Shown: positions 43,452 to 52,273, counted from the first letter of the stretch. The stretch is DNA of 64,000 bases from CAYRNY01 sp964425755 (GCA_964425755.1 CAYRNY010000006.1:124001-188000), one strand, 5' to 3'. The notes: generated by a model from the sequence alone, not told the origin. Numbers and translations are program-made.

Positions 43452-43966
43452 CCGCCATGCAGCACTGTAACATCGCGCTGGCCGGGTTCATGGGCACCGG
43501 AAAAAGCACCGTCGGGCAACTCGTCGCGGAACGGTTGGGCTGGCGTTTCATCGACAGCGACGCGCTGATCGAGGCCCGCGCTGGACGCAGCATCGCGGAC
43601 ATCTTCGCCCAACACGGCGAAGCGTGGTTTCGACAGCTCGAAGCGCAAACCTGCGCCGAAGCCGTTGCAGGCTGCCACCGCGTGATCGCGCTCGGCGGGG
43701 GAGCGCTGTTGGACGACTCAACGCGCGCCCTGATCGAAGCGCGCAGCATGGTGATCTGCCTGGATGCCAACATGGACACGCTGATCGCGCGCGTAGGCGA
43801 TGATCCGGCACGCCCCTTATTTAGCGCCGACCGCGATCGCCTCACTGCGCTCTTCGACGCGCGATCAGCCCACTACTCCAGCCTGCCGCATCATATCGAT
43901 ACATCCCACGCCACGCCGGAAGCTGTCGCGCAGGAGGTGCTCAAGCTATGGCAACAACACCGCTAA
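43448..43966 (+). CDS. aroK: shikimate kinase
   Basis: A 172-residue P-loop kinase that phosphorylates shikimate at O3. It shows Walker A GFMGTGKSTVG, the FIDSDALIEARAGRSI region with the catalytic Asp, the LGGGALL shikimate-binding loop, and ARPLFS with the lid Arg. I chose the ATG at 43448, which forms ATGA with the aroC stop; the ATG at 43442 is six bases upstream. Its end overlaps aroB by 19 nt. Confidence 0.95.
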   Translation: MTAMQHCNIALAGFMGTGKSTVGQLVAERLGWRFIDSDALIEARAGRSIADIFAQHGEAWFRQLEAQTCAEAVAGCHRVIALGGGALLDDSTRALIEARSMVICLDANMDTLIARVGDDPARPLFSADRDRLTALFDARSAHYSSLPHHIDTSHATPEAVAQEVLKLWQQHR

Positions 43967-45018
43967 CCCCAACGCTCACCGTGCAGGGCGCAGCCGGGGC
44001 GTACCCTGTGTTCATCAAACCGGGTGTACTTGAGGACGAGTTGCCGCGCTTTGCCCAGACGCTGGATGTGTCGCGCATCGCGGTGATCACCAACACCACG
44101 CTCGCGCCGCTGTACGGCGAAGCTCTGGCCGCGCGTTTGCCGGGCGCGTTTCTGAGCGTTGTTGACGACGGCGAGCAACACAAAACGCTCGCCACAGCAC
44201 AAACGCTCTACGCCGACCTGCTGGCGCACGGAATGGATCGCGGATCGCTGGTTGTGGCGCTGGGCGGCGGCGTGATCGGCGATCTGGCGGGGTTCGTCGC
44301 GGCTACGTTCATGCGCGGGATCGCGCTTGCGCAGGCCCCGACAAGCCTGCTCGCAATGGTCGATGCCAGCATCGGAGGAAAAACCGGCGTGGACCTGCCG
44401 CAAGGGAAAAATCTCGTCGGCGCGTTCAAAGACCCGCTGGGGGTGTTCGCGGACACGGACACGCTGGCGACTCTGCCGCCGATCGAGTTTCGCTGCGGGC
44501 TGGCGGAGGTCATCAAAGCGGGGTTGGTCGGGGACCCGCCACTGGTCGAGCACATCCACGCACGCGGCTCGCAGCCGGTGGCAGAGATCGTCACGCACGC
44601 CGTGCGCGTCAAACAGCAGATCGTGGAACAGGATCGCCTGGAAGGCGGCATTCGCGCGTACCTCAACCTGGGGCACACGTTCGCCCATGCGCTGGAACAG
44701 GTCAGCAGTTACGCCTGGAAACACGGCGAAGCGGTCGCGGTGGGGCTTGTCGCGGCGGCGCGTCTCTCCGCGCAACGCGGCCTGTGTGCAGCCGACCTCC
44801 CCGCCGCAGTCGAGCAGGTGCTGGCACGCGTCGGGCTCCCGGTACGGTACCGGGAATTTGATCCGCGCGCGCTGTGGGATGCCATGCGTTATGATAAGAA
44901 GTGGCGTGGCGGGACGCCCCGATTTGTGTTGCTGCGCGCCCCCGGTGAGCCGGTGATCGATACGAATGTCTCCGGCGACGAGGTGATTGACGTGCTCGCT
45001 GCTCTGCGCGAAGGATAG
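43948..45018 (+). CDS. aroB: 3-dehydroquinate synthase
   Basis: A 356-residue NAD+- and metal-dependent enzyme converting DAHP to 3-dehydroquinate, step two of the pathway. Clear motifs are LGGGVIGDLAGFVAATFMRG, APTSLLAMVDASIGGKTGVD, KNLVGAF and, for metal binding, NLGHTFAHALE and WKHGEAVAVG. The ATG at 43948 lies inside aroK (19-nt overlap), so translation is coupled. It is followed by aroQ after 4 nt. Confidence 0.96.
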   Translation: MATTPLTPTLTVQGAAGAYPVFIKPGVLEDELPRFAQTLDVSRIAVITNTTLAPLYGEALAARLPGAFLSVVDDGEQHKTLATAQTLYADLLAHGMDRGSLVVALGGGVIGDLAGFVAATFMRGIALAQAPTSLLAMVDASIGGKTGVDLPQGKNLVGAFKDPLGVFADTDTLATLPPIEFRCGLAEVIKAGLVGDPPLVEHIHARGSQPVAEIVTHAVRVKQQIVEQDRLEGGIRAYLNLGHTFAHALEQVSSYAWKHGEAVAVGLVAAARLSAQRGLCAADLPAAVEQVLARVGLPVRYREFDPRALWDAMRYDKKWRGGTPRFVLLRAPGEPVIDTNVSGDEVIDVLAALREG

Positions 45019-45022
45019 CCAC

Positions 45023-45457
45023 ATGCGAATACTCTTGCTGCACGGCCCCAACCTGAACCTGCTCGGCACGCGCGAGCCGGACATCTACGGCGCGCTGACT
45101 CTGGACGCGATCGACACCCGGCTGCGCGACGAGGCAGCCCGGCATGGCGCGGAACTGCGCATCGTGCAGAGCAATCACGAGGGTGCACTGATCGACGCAC
45201 TGCACGAGGCACGCGGATGGGCACACGGCGTGATCATCAATCCTGGCGGCTACACTCACACCAGCATCGCGCTGCGGGACGCGATCAGCGCGGTCGGCAT
45301 CCCCACGATCGAGGTGCATCTTTCCAACATCCATGCCCGCGAGGCGTTCCGCCACACGTCCTTGATCGCGCCCGTGTGCTGGGGGCAGATCAGCGGGTTG
45401 GGCTGGCAGGGCTACCGACTGGCGCTGCTCGCACTGCTGGACCGTGATTCTGGCTGA
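45023..45457 (+). CDS. aroQ: 3-dehydroquinate dehydratase, type II
   Basis: A 144-residue enzyme removing water from 3-dehydroquinate; type II forms are dodecamers. Motifs: LLLHGPNLNLLGTREPDIYG (catalytic Arg and Tyr), VQSNHEGALIDAL, INPGGYTHTSIALRDAI and EVHLSNIHAREAFRHTS (catalytic His). It starts at ATG 45023, four nt after aroB. It is the last gene of the operon and completes the seven-step set. No strong terminator follows, so the cupin gene may sometimes be read through. Confidence 0.96.
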   Translation: MRILLLHGPNLNLLGTREPDIYGALTLDAIDTRLRDEAARHGAELRIVQSNHEGALIDALHEARGWAHGVIINPGGYTHTSIALRDAISAVGIPTIEVHLSNIHAREAFRHTSLIAPVCWGQISGLGWQGYRLALLALLDRDSG

Positions 45458-45490
45458 CGCAGACGAAAAGCTAAACCCCGTGACCAACGG

Positions 45491-45496
45491 TATAAT
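45491..45496 (+). promoter_or_regulatory. -10 element ahead of the cupin gene
   Basis: A perfect TATAAT about 56 nt before the ATG at 45552; no good -35 at the right distance. Confidence 0.4.
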
Positions 45497-45551
45497 GGGG
45501 TCGAATGCGTTACCGTTGTGCTTTGCGATTCCGCACGAAAGGAAAAAGTCC

Positions 45552-45980
45552 ATGCCATTTAACGACGAAACCTTACTGGAAATCCGCGAATATGACGGAT
45601 ATGGCTACCAACCGCTGGTCGATTATGCAAGCTGGCGCGTGGCGATGCTGCGCTACGACCCGGAGCTGGAAGCCCACGCGATTGACATGATGCAGAAACA
45701 CAACGAAACCGACGAAGTTTTCGTGCTGCTGGCGGGGCGCTGCATTTTGTTCATCGGCACGGGGGAAGACGAGGTCGATACGATCTACGCGCGCGACATG
45801 CAGCCCCTGAAACTGTACAACGTCAAGCGCGGGGTGTGGCACTCGCACACCCTCAGCCGCGATGCGTCAGTCCTGGTGATCGAAAATCGCGACACCACGC
45901 TTGACAACTCGCCACGCATCGAACTTACCAAGGAACAACGTAACACGCTTGTCGCGTTGGCCGAACAGGTGTGGCGCTGA
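45552..45980 (+). CDS. cupin-fold protein
   Basis: 142 residues with a single beta-barrel cupin pattern: a start of NDETLLEIREYDGYGYQPLV, then CILFIGTG, VKRGVWHSHTLSRDASVLVI and the ending NTLVALAEQVWR. It resembles a conserved single-cupin family seen across Firmicutes and Chloroflexota, related in fold to ureidoglycolate lyase, of unknown function. The His pair in GVWHSHTL could bind a metal. GAAAGGA lies upstream of the ATG at 45552. It follows aroQ by 94 nt and has its own -10 element, so a link with the aro operon is possible but weak. Confidence 0.75.
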   Translation: MPFNDETLLEIREYDGYGYQPLVDYASWRVAMLRYDPELEAHAIDMMQKHNETDEVFVLLAGRCILFIGTGEDEVDTIYARDMQPLKLYNVKRGVWHSHTLSRDASVLVIENRDTTLDNSPRIELTKEQRNTLVALAEQVWR

Positions 45981-45989
45981 ACTTGACGC

Positions 45990-46018
45990 GCCGCGATCCG
46001 GTGGCAGGGCGGCTTTTT
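45990..46018 (+). terminator. terminator after the cupin gene
   Basis: GCCGC/GCGGC stem (5 bp), 14-nt loop, then TTTTT. A short stem. Confidence 0.5.
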
Positions 46019-46055
46019 CGTGTTGAACGTGCCAGTTCCACGCGCATAAACGACC

Positions 46056-47714
46056 TCATGCTTCCGACGTGTTCTCGTGTGGCGACACCTGTTCAAGCGC
46101 GTGCTCCGTTGCGGAAAAAACAACGTCGTTTGCCAGGAAGATGTTCTCTTTGCCCAGGTACGCAAACAAACCTGCCCGTTCGAGTTGCTCCTTAACCGGG
46201 GAGCTGACCCCAGCCAGGATAAGCCTGCCGCCGTGCTCGCACAACTGGCGATGATATCGCTGGAGAAAGCGTATCGCGGTGCTGCCCACATACTGCACGT
46301 CACGCAGGCGCAGGATCACCGTCGTGTGTTCTGACTCTGCGGGGGAAGGCAACACCCCTTCCAGATATGGGACCGCCGCGAAATACAGATCACCGGCGAT
46401 CGTGAAGATGACCGTATCGTGATCGGGCAAGTGCGACCCAACCGGCACTTCGCGGAAGCGGTGATCGGGGACGGCAACAAGGCGTGCTACCTTGATCGCG
46501 CTCGACGATGTCTGTACGTAGAACACAATCGAGAGTACCACACCGATGTAGATGCTGTATTCCAGCGGCAGGAACAGCGTAGCACAAAACGTCACGACCA
46601 TCGCCACACGCGCGGTCCAATGCACACGCCACACGAGCCGAACCTGGCTCAGGTCGATCAGTCCCGACGCGGCCACGATAAGATGCCCCGCAAGCCCCGC
46701 AAGGGGAATGTACTCCACGCCGCGCCCTACCGTGACCAGCATCCCGGCAATCAGTAGCCCCGCCATGAGATTCGCGCCCCGGGTTCGCGCCCCGGCATGG
46801 ATGTTCACCGCCGTGCGCGATAGAGAGCCACCGGAAGGCATGCCCTGGAAAAAGCCGCTGGCGACATTTGCATACCCCTGGGCGCGCAAGTCGGCTGAAA
46901 CATTCGCCGACGACCCGTCAGGCTGAGATACCATGTTGGAGATCGCGGCGCTTTGCACTGACGCCAACACGGCGATCGCCAGCGCCGCCGAAACCAGATC
47001 AGGGGCATGCGCAAGATTGGGAACCGTAAACGAAGGCAGACCTGACGGCACGCTCGAAGTATCACTTACAAGCAGCACGTCATTCCATCCCAACACAGCA
47101 ACCAGCACCGCTGTGAACACAAGCGCTACCAGCGTTGCAGCACCCCGAAACCGCGTGCGATGCAGTAAAGAGATGATCACGATCGCTATCACCCCGATCA
47201 CCACCGTATGAAAATGCGTCGCAGGCACGTTCTCAGCCCAGTACAGCAGATCCAGCAACGGCATCTGCGCATCCTCGCTGCCCGAATAACCCGTGAGATG
47301 CGGCAATTGCCCGATAATGATGAGAATACCCGCCCCGGTGATGAAGCCCGTCATGACCGCGTTGGACACATAGCGCACCAGATATCCAAACCGCAACAGC
47401 CCAAATGCAAGCTGAAACACGCCCACCAGCAGCGTCAGCACAAACAGCCGTTCGATCAACCCTTCTCCGCTGTAGGGCGCCAGACGGCTGCCCACCACCA
47501 ACGCCAAAGCGTTTGTCGGGCCGACGGTCATGTATACTGAACTGGTCGTCAGGGCACCGACCACCGTCGAGACTACCGCTGTATAGAGCCCGTAAAGCGG
47601 GCTTATACCGGCAATGATCGCAAAACCCATCGCCTGTGGTGCGCCCGCAATGGCCCCGGAAAGACCGGCCAGCAAGTCTTGCACAAATATCTGCGAATAC
47701 TTCCGCACCCTCAT
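46056..47714 (-). CDS. SulP-family anion transporter with STAS domain
   Basis: 552 residues. About 12 membrane helices (from AGLSGAIAGAPQAMGFAIIAGI) form the SulP core, with the conserved MTGFITGAGILIIIGQ segment and NMVSQPDGSSANVSADLRAQ. The last 130 residues are a cytosolic STAS domain (ILRLRDVQYVGSTAIRFLQR). SulP proteins take up sulfate, bicarbonate or related anions. I use the ATG at 47714, 13 nt after the anSME stop; extending to 47810 would overlap that gene by 80 nt and add sequence unlike the family. It lies directly downstream of the anSME-like gene. Confidence 0.9.
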   Translation of the reverse strand: MRVRKYSQIFVQDLLAGLSGAIAGAPQAMGFAIIAGISPLYGLYTAVVSTVVGALTTSSVYMTVGPTNALALVVGSRLAPYSGEGLIERLFVLTLLVGVFQLAFGLLRFGYLVRYVSNAVMTGFITGAGILIIIGQLPHLTGYSGSEDAQMPLLDLLYWAENVPATHFHTVVIGVIAIVIISLLHRTRFRGAATLVALVFTAVLVAVLGWNDVLLVSDTSSVPSGLPSFTVPNLAHAPDLVSAALAIAVLASVQSAAISNMVSQPDGSSANVSADLRAQGYANVASGFFQGMPSGGSLSRTAVNIHAGARTRGANLMAGLLIAGMLVTVGRGVEYIPLAGLAGHLIVAASGLIDLSQVRLVWRVHWTARVAMVVTFCATLFLPLEYSIYIGVVLSIVFYVQTSSSAIKVARLVAVPDHRFREVPVGSHLPDHDTVIFTIAGDLYFAAVPYLEGVLPSPAESEHTTVILRLRDVQYVGSTAIRFLQRYHRQLCEHGGRLILAGVSSPVKEQLERAGLFAYLGKENIFLANDVVFSATEHALEQVSPHENTSEA

Positions 47715-47727
47715 ACCTGGTTCACTC

Positions 47728-49041
47728 TCAACCCTCGCGCTGCTGCGGACGCCCGCAGCAGTGTTTGTACTTACGCCCGCTTCCACACGGGCACGGATCG
47801 TTGCGCCCAACCTTCGCGTACTGCTGTGTCCGTTGCAGCGTCTCGCGTGCGAGATGCAACATAATGTTGGCAGGCGCGCGGCGGTGGCGCAATTCGTTTG
47901 CCATGAAGCGCATCGGTTGGTCGATGTGCCTGAAGAACGCTTTGTACCCTGCGCAAAGATAGTTCAGCCCTGGCTCACCATCCGGCGTGGAAAGGATGCG
48001 ATTCTTCGGGCACCCACCGTTGCACACGAAACGCACGTCACATTCGCGACAATAGCGCGGCAGATCGTCACGCTTGGCCGCCCCGAATGCACGTTGTTTG
48101 TCCGATGCCACCAGATCGATCAAACGCTCTTCCTGAATATTGCCCAGGTAGTAATTTGGTTCGACAAAGTGGTCGCAAGCGTACAGATCGCCGGTGTGTT
48201 CCATCGCCAGCGCCCTGCCGCACGTTTCCTCGAACACGCACAGTCCAGGGGGCAACCCCGCCCACGCCGCCAACGCAACGTCGAAAATCTGCACGAACAC
48301 GCGCCCAACATCGCGCTGTACCCACTCGTCAAACACATCGATCAAGAAACGCCCGTACTGCGTCCCGGTCACGGACCGCGCGGTGACATCCGTGCCTTCC
48401 TGAAAACCGGTGGCGTTGTCGCGTTCCACGATCGGGATGAACTGCATGAACTGCGTCTCGACTTCGTCGCGCAGAAAACGGTAAACCACCTTCCCGTGCT
48501 CGGCGTTCGCAGCGTGAACACACGTCAAGACGTTGAAATCGACCGCGTGCCGTTTCAGGTGTTCCAGCCCGCGCATCACGCGGTCAAATGTTGCCTGTCC
48601 ACCCTTATCCACGCGGTAGGCGTCATGCAGCGCACGCGGACCGTCGATGCTGATGCCGATCAGAAAATCATGCTGCTTGAAAAACGCGCACCAGGCATCA
48701 TCCAGCAGCACGCCGTTAGTCTGAAACGCGTTGCGAATGCGCATCCCCGGTTTTTTGTACTGCTGCTGCAACGCTACGGCACGTTTGAAAAAATCCAGCC
48801 CCATCAGCGTCGGCTCCCCGCCCTGCCACGCAAACGTGACTTCCGGGGCCTGCTGCGCCTCGATATACTGGCGCGTGTAATTTTCCAGCGCCGCATCACT
48901 CATCCGGAAATCGCTATTCGGGTAAAGCGACTCTTTGGAGAGGAAAAAGCAGTACTCGCAATCCAGATTGCAGATCGCCCCGCGCGGCTTCAACATGACG
49001 TGAAACACGGGCGGCGCGTGGTCATTCCCTGTGACGTTCAT
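47728..49041 (-). CDS. anaerobic sulfatase-maturase-like radical SAM/SPASM protein with SEC-C tail
   Basis: 437 residues. The radical SAM motif CNLDCEYC (Cys24, Cys28, Cys31) is followed by FAWQGGEPTLMG and IGISIDGP, then a SPASM domain with clustered Cys (CGRALAMEH, CRECDVRFVCNGGCPKNR). This layout is that of anSME, which oxidises a Cys or Ser of sulfatases to formylglycine. The C-terminal 27 residues are a SEC-C zinc motif (GRNDPCPCGSGRKYKHCC). I start at ATG 49041, with GGGGAT upstream, not at TTG 49047. No sulfatase is in the window, so the substrate is an inference. Confidence 0.88.
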   Translation of the reverse strand: MNVTGNDHAPPVFHVMLKPRGAICNLDCEYCFFLSKESLYPNSDFRMSDAALENYTRQYIEAQQAPEVTFAWQGGEPTLMGLDFFKRAVALQQQYKKPGMRIRNAFQTNGVLLDDAWCAFFKQHDFLIGISIDGPRALHDAYRVDKGGQATFDRVMRGLEHLKRHAVDFNVLTCVHAANAEHGKVVYRFLRDEVETQFMQFIPIVERDNATGFQEGTDVTARSVTGTQYGRFLIDVFDEWVQRDVGRVFVQIFDVALAAWAGLPPGLCVFEETCGRALAMEHTGDLYACDHFVEPNYYLGNIQEERLIDLVASDKQRAFGAAKRDDLPRYCRECDVRFVCNGGCPKNRILSTPDGEPGLNYLCAGYKAFFRHIDQPMRFMANELRHRRAPANIMLHLARETLQRTQQYAKVGRNDPCPCGSGRKYKHCCGRPQQREG

Positions 49042-49276
49042 ATACAACTATCCCCATTATCCTAGTCTTGCGCGCCCCTGGAAACAGTCAACTTGCCGTT
49101 CCCCTGATTGTAAACCATTCTGTCAAACCCACTGCTGAACCAGCGCACCAGTTCGGGCGCCGATCATCACCCGTTTCGGTCCTACGCACGCGCATCACCG
49201 CCCGCCCGACCCGCCATCGGAAAAACCGCCCTACGGGCAACGATGCACGCGACCGCGTGCCGGCGTTGACTGACCC

Positions 49277-49306
49277 TTGCATGAGGGACCCCGCATGATA
49301 TATAAT
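49277..49306 (+). promoter_or_regulatory. secG promoter
   Basis: TTGCAT, 18-nt spacer, perfect TATAAT at 49301-49306, about 35 nt before the gene. Confidence 0.55.
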
Positions 49307-49340
49307 CGCTCCGCGTGATACCGAGGAGACAGACGCGATT

Positions 49341-49571
49341 ATGTCCATTCAAGACGCACTTCAATTCATTCAGATCCTGACCTCCATCGCCTTGATCACC
49401 ATGATCGTCCTCCAGGCCCAGGGACAAGGTCTTGGTGGCTTGTTCGGCGGCGCGGACAGCATGGGGATTACCAAGACCCGCCGGGGCCTGGAGAAAACGC
49501 TATTCCAGATCACCGTCGGGCTGTCAGTCGCGTTCCTGGCGAACGCGATCATTCAACTGCTGATCCAGTAG
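49341..49571 (+). CDS. secG: preprotein translocase subunit SecG
   Basis: A 76-residue protein with two hydrophobic helices (about 9-25 and 53-75) and the conserved loop QGQGLGGLFGGADSMG between them, the SecG signature. It assists SecYEG in protein export at the membrane. GAGGAG lies upstream of the ATG at 49341. It has its own promoter and terminator, so it is probably monocistronic. secY and secE are not in the window. Confidence 0.95.
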   Translation: MSIQDALQFIQILTSIALITMIVLQAQGQGLGGLFGGADSMGITKTRRGLEKTLFQITVGLSVAFLANAIIQLLIQ

Positions 49572-49587
49572 TCAGGACCCGGCCACA

Positions 49588-49609
49588 ACGGCAGAACGCT
49601 GTCGTTTTT
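49588..49609 (+). terminator. secG terminator
   Basis: A 7-bp stem ACGGCAG/CTGTCGT with one G-T pair, loop AACG, then TTTTT. Confidence 0.6.
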
Positions 49610-49636
49610 CCAAAGCAACCGGATACAATATGGGGG

Positions 49637-49660
49637 GTGTTTTGTGACAGCACAGAACAC
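49637..49660. promoter_or_regulatory. operator-like inverted repeat upstream of the substrate-binding protein gene
   Basis: GTGTTTTGTG and CACAGAACAC, 10-nt arms with one mismatch and a 4-nt loop, about 35 nt before the ATG at 49694 and just after a TACAAT at 49624-49629. Confidence 0.4.
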
Positions 49661-49693
49661 CTCGTTCTGTTTTCCTGGGGAGGAGTGACATCT

Positions 49694-51454
49694 ATGCACA
49701 GACGATTCCGCCGGTCCGTCCTGATGATACTGACGGCAGCAAGCTTACTGGGAATGCCGCTCGCCACCCAACCCGCCCGCAGTGCGCCCCGGACTGGCCC
49801 CATCGCCCAGGCACAAAACGTGCTTGTCGAAGGCGTCGTCGGTGAAATCCGCAAACTCAATCCCCTTCTGGCAACGTACAACACGGTCGATCGCGACATC
49901 ACCGCATTGATCTTCGAGGGGTTGATGACGACCAACCACTACGGTGAAGTCGTGCCCGACCTGGCCGAATCGTGGACCATCACGCCGAACGGATTAGACT
50001 ATCTCATCGTGTTACGGGATGATGTGCTGTGGCAGGACGGTATCCCGTTCACCGCCGAAGACGTGGTCTTCACCATGCGCCTGATGAGCGACCCCGATTT
50101 TCCCGGTGCAACGGCGCTGCATGAATTCTGGCGCACGGTGGAAGTTGACGCGCTCGACACCCGCACGATCCGCTTCCGCCTGACCCAGCCGTTAGGGGCG
50201 TTCCTGGATCACCTGCGGATTGGCATCCTGCCGGCCCACGTGCTGGAGGGAGTGCCGGTCGCGAAACTGGCAGAGCATCCTTTCAATCTATCCCCCATCG
50301 GCACTGGCCCGTACCAGCTTGAGGCGCTGACCGCTTCCGATGGGCAGATCGATGGCGCGCAGTTGCGTGTCGCGCCGGTATACCGCCAGCGCCCCGAAGG
50401 ACAGGATGGCTACACGCTCGATCGCGTGATCTTTCGCACGTATCCCACCCCAGGAGCCGCACTCGAAGCGTTCCGGCAAGGCGAAGTGAACAGTGTGGGC
50501 ACTATCCCCCCCGATCTGCAGGACGATGCACGCCGCATCCCCGGCTTGAGTCTGTATACGACTGTGCGCGCGCAGGTCGGCGTGTTGATCTACAACTGGG
50601 ATCGCGAAGCCGTGCGGTTCGTGCGCAATCCCCGCGCGCGGCTGGCGCTGGCCCACGCCATCGACCGCGAAGCCCTGGTCGAAGCACACCTCGCAGGGAC
50701 CGCAATCCCGGCTGACAGCCCGTTGGTCCCGACCTCTTGGGCGTATGTGCCAGACTCACCCTGGCCGGAATACGATCCTGCCCGCGCGCAGACGCTGCTC
50801 GATAGTGCGAATCTCGTCATCGACGCGCCGGTCAGCGAAGCGACTGCGGTCCCCCCGGAAGACGAGCAAGACACGCCACCACCCGAAGACGACACTGCCG
50901 AAAGCGACACGCCAGAGGCCACAGCTACACCAACCGCAACCCCTGAACCGGCCCCCGCACTCGCGCTCAGGATCCTGACCCGTGACGATCCGGCGCTGGT
51001 TGCCTTGTTGGAAGACATCGCCGCGGCATGGGAACAGCTCGATTTCACGGTTGATATCGAAGCCGTGGACGCACGCACTCTCCAGGCCCGGCTTGAAGCG
51101 GGCGAGTTCGACACGGCACTGCTCGAATACAGCTTCGAGCCAAACGCCGACCCCGATCCGTACGTGTTTTGGCACCAGGGGCAGTCCGTCGACGGGCAGA
51201 ACTTCGGCGCGATGGATGACCGCCGCGTGAGCGAAGCGCTTGAGAAGGCGCGCCTCGACCCTTACGGCGTGAACCGGATCGTGCATTACCGTGAATTCCA
51301 GCGCCTGTTCGCGGAACGCGCCCCGGCACTTGTTCTGTACTACCCGTTATACATCTACGGCACGGATTCGCGCCTGGAAGGTGTGCAGCTAGGCTTCCTG
51401 AGTTCGCCCAGCGATCGTTTCAGGACGATCCAGGAGTGGACGTTCCAACCCTGA
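49694..51454 (+). CDS. ABC transporter substrate-binding protein, family 5 (oligopeptide-type)
   Basis: 586 residues. A signal peptide (MHRRFRRSVLMILTAASLLG) is followed by the SBP_bac_5 fold: GEIRKLNPLLATYNTVDRD, DLAESWTITPNGLDYLIVL, DGIPFTAEDVVFTMRLM. Residues about 390-420 form a linker rich in Pro, Glu, Thr and Asp splitting the two lobes. The protein should bind a peptide, nickel or other solute outside the membrane. No permease or ATPase genes are next to it, so it is an orphan. The ATG at 49694 has GGAGGAG ten bases upstream; the GTG at 49637 is rejected. Confidence 0.88.
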   Translation: MHRRFRRSVLMILTAASLLGMPLATQPARSAPRTGPIAQAQNVLVEGVVGEIRKLNPLLATYNTVDRDITALIFEGLMTTNHYGEVVPDLAESWTITPNGLDYLIVLRDDVLWQDGIPFTAEDVVFTMRLMSDPDFPGATALHEFWRTVEVDALDTRTIRFRLTQPLGAFLDHLRIGILPAHVLEGVPVAKLAEHPFNLSPIGTGPYQLEALTASDGQIDGAQLRVAPVYRQRPEGQDGYTLDRVIFRTYPTPGAALEAFRQGEVNSVGTIPPDLQDDARRIPGLSLYTTVRAQVGVLIYNWDREAVRFVRNPRARLALAHAIDREALVEAHLAGTAIPADSPLVPTSWAYVPDSPWPEYDPARAQTLLDSANLVIDAPVSEATAVPPEDEQDTPPPEDDTAESDTPEATATPTATPEPAPALALRILTRDDPALVALLEDIAAAWEQLDFTVDIEAVDARTLQARLEAGEFDTALLEYSFEPNADPDPYVFWHQGQSVDGQNFGAMDDRRVSEALEKARLDPYGVNRIVHYREFQRLFAERAPALVLYYPLYIYGTDSRLEGVQLGFLSSPSDRFRTIQEWTFQP

Positions 51455-51490
51455 CGCGCAGCAAGTTTGCGCCGGTTCGCAGATTCGTAC

Positions 51491-51518
51491 TTGACATCAG
51501 GCGTAGAGGCGCTACAAT
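51491..51518 (+). promoter_or_regulatory. tRNA-Leu promoter
   Basis: A perfect TTGACA, 16-nt spacer, TACAAT at 51513-51518; start near 51525, a few bases before the tRNA. Confidence 0.75.
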
Positions 51519-51532
51519 GATGCTCACTGCAC

Positions 51533-51617
51533 GCCGAAGTGGCGGAACTGGCAGACGCGCTGCGTTCAGGGCGCAGTCCTCATTGCGAGGGTGTGGGTTC
51601 GACTCCCACCTTCGGCA
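51533..51617 (+). tRNA. tRNA-Leu (anticodon CAG)
   Basis: 85 nt. Acceptor stem GCCGAAG/CTTCGGC, anticodon loop TTCAGGG (CAG) between CTGCG and CGCAG, a long class II variable arm with a CCTC/GAGG stem, and T arm GTGGG-TTCGACT-CCCAC. Discriminator base A. The CCA end is not encoded. Confidence 0.95.
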
Positions 51618-51624
51618 CAGCAAG

Positions 51625-51649
51625 CCCGGGCTTTTATGCCTGGGTTTTT
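51625..51649 (+). terminator. terminator after tRNA-Leu
   Basis: Stem CCCGGGC/GCCTGGG (7 bp, one G-T pair), 6-nt loop, then TTTTT and a further CGTTTTT. Confidence 0.75.
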
Positions 51650-51763
51650 CGTTTTTCTGTACCCTGCGCCGCCGCCAAGAAACCGACAACCAATTCGTTG
51701 CCGCAAGCCCTCGGATGTGGTACGTTTGAAACGCACCACATCCGGACATGACGCTGAGCAGCT

Positions 51764-52228
51764 ATGAGCGAGCCAAACACGCCAACACGCGATTCGCACC
51801 CTAAACCACCGCGCCGCCGCACGCGCACGCAACAGATCTCCAGCATGCAGATCGTGCTCGCTGCGATCTTGTCGATCGGGCTGCTGCTTGCGATCAACTT
51901 CGGCGGGCGCATTGCGCGCGGCCAGCAGATGGAAGCCGAACGCAAACGGCTGCAAGCGACGATCGACGTCCTGGAAACCGAAAGCATCAACCTGCTTAAA
52001 GCGCGCGATTACGCGGCGCACGACGCGAGTGTGATCCACTGGGCGCAGACCGAAGGCAAGATGGTCCGCGACGGCGAAATGCTGGTCATCCCGATCCCGG
52101 CAGGTATCACTGAAACAGCCCCGGCCCCGATCGAACCGGCGCTGGTCACCACGCCGGAACCCGAACCCGGCGCTCCAAACTGGCACCTGTGGTGGAACCT
52201 GTTCTTCGATGGCGATCCGCCATTTTAG
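51764..52228 (+). CDS. FtsB/DivIC-like septum formation protein
   Basis: 154 residues: a basic cytoplasmic head (about 1-25), one membrane helix (MQIVLAAILSIGLLLAINFG), a short coiled coil (QQMEAERKRLQATIDVLETE) and a tail with WAQTEGKMVRDGEML. This is the layout of the FtsB/DivIC family, which bridges FtsQ and FtsL in the division complex. The Pro-rich C-terminus is longer than usual. No other division genes are near. The identification rests on architecture, so it is moderately sure. Confidence 0.7.
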   Translation: MSEPNTPTRDSHPKPPRRRTRTQQISSMQIVLAAILSIGLLLAINFGGRIARGQQMEAERKRLQATIDVLETESINLLKARDYAAHDASVIHWAQTEGKMVRDGEMLVIPIPAGITETAPAPIEPALVTTPEPEPGAPNWHLWWNLFFDGDPPF

Positions 52229-52273
52229 CGCATCACAACCAGACAGTATCATCTTGTTCCAGGCGAGCGATAC

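Noticed and set aside
43963..45084. 373-codon minus-strand frame over aroB
   Set aside because: Antisense shadow; composition is Arg/Gln-rich with no family pattern.
47715..47810. N-terminal extension of the SulP transporter
   Set aside because: It overlaps the SEC-C coding end of the upstream gene and adds sequence unlike SulP N-termini.
49637..49693. GTG start at 49637 for the substrate-binding protein
   Set aside because: It adds 19 residues before a clear signal peptide; ATG 49694 has a strong ribosome site.
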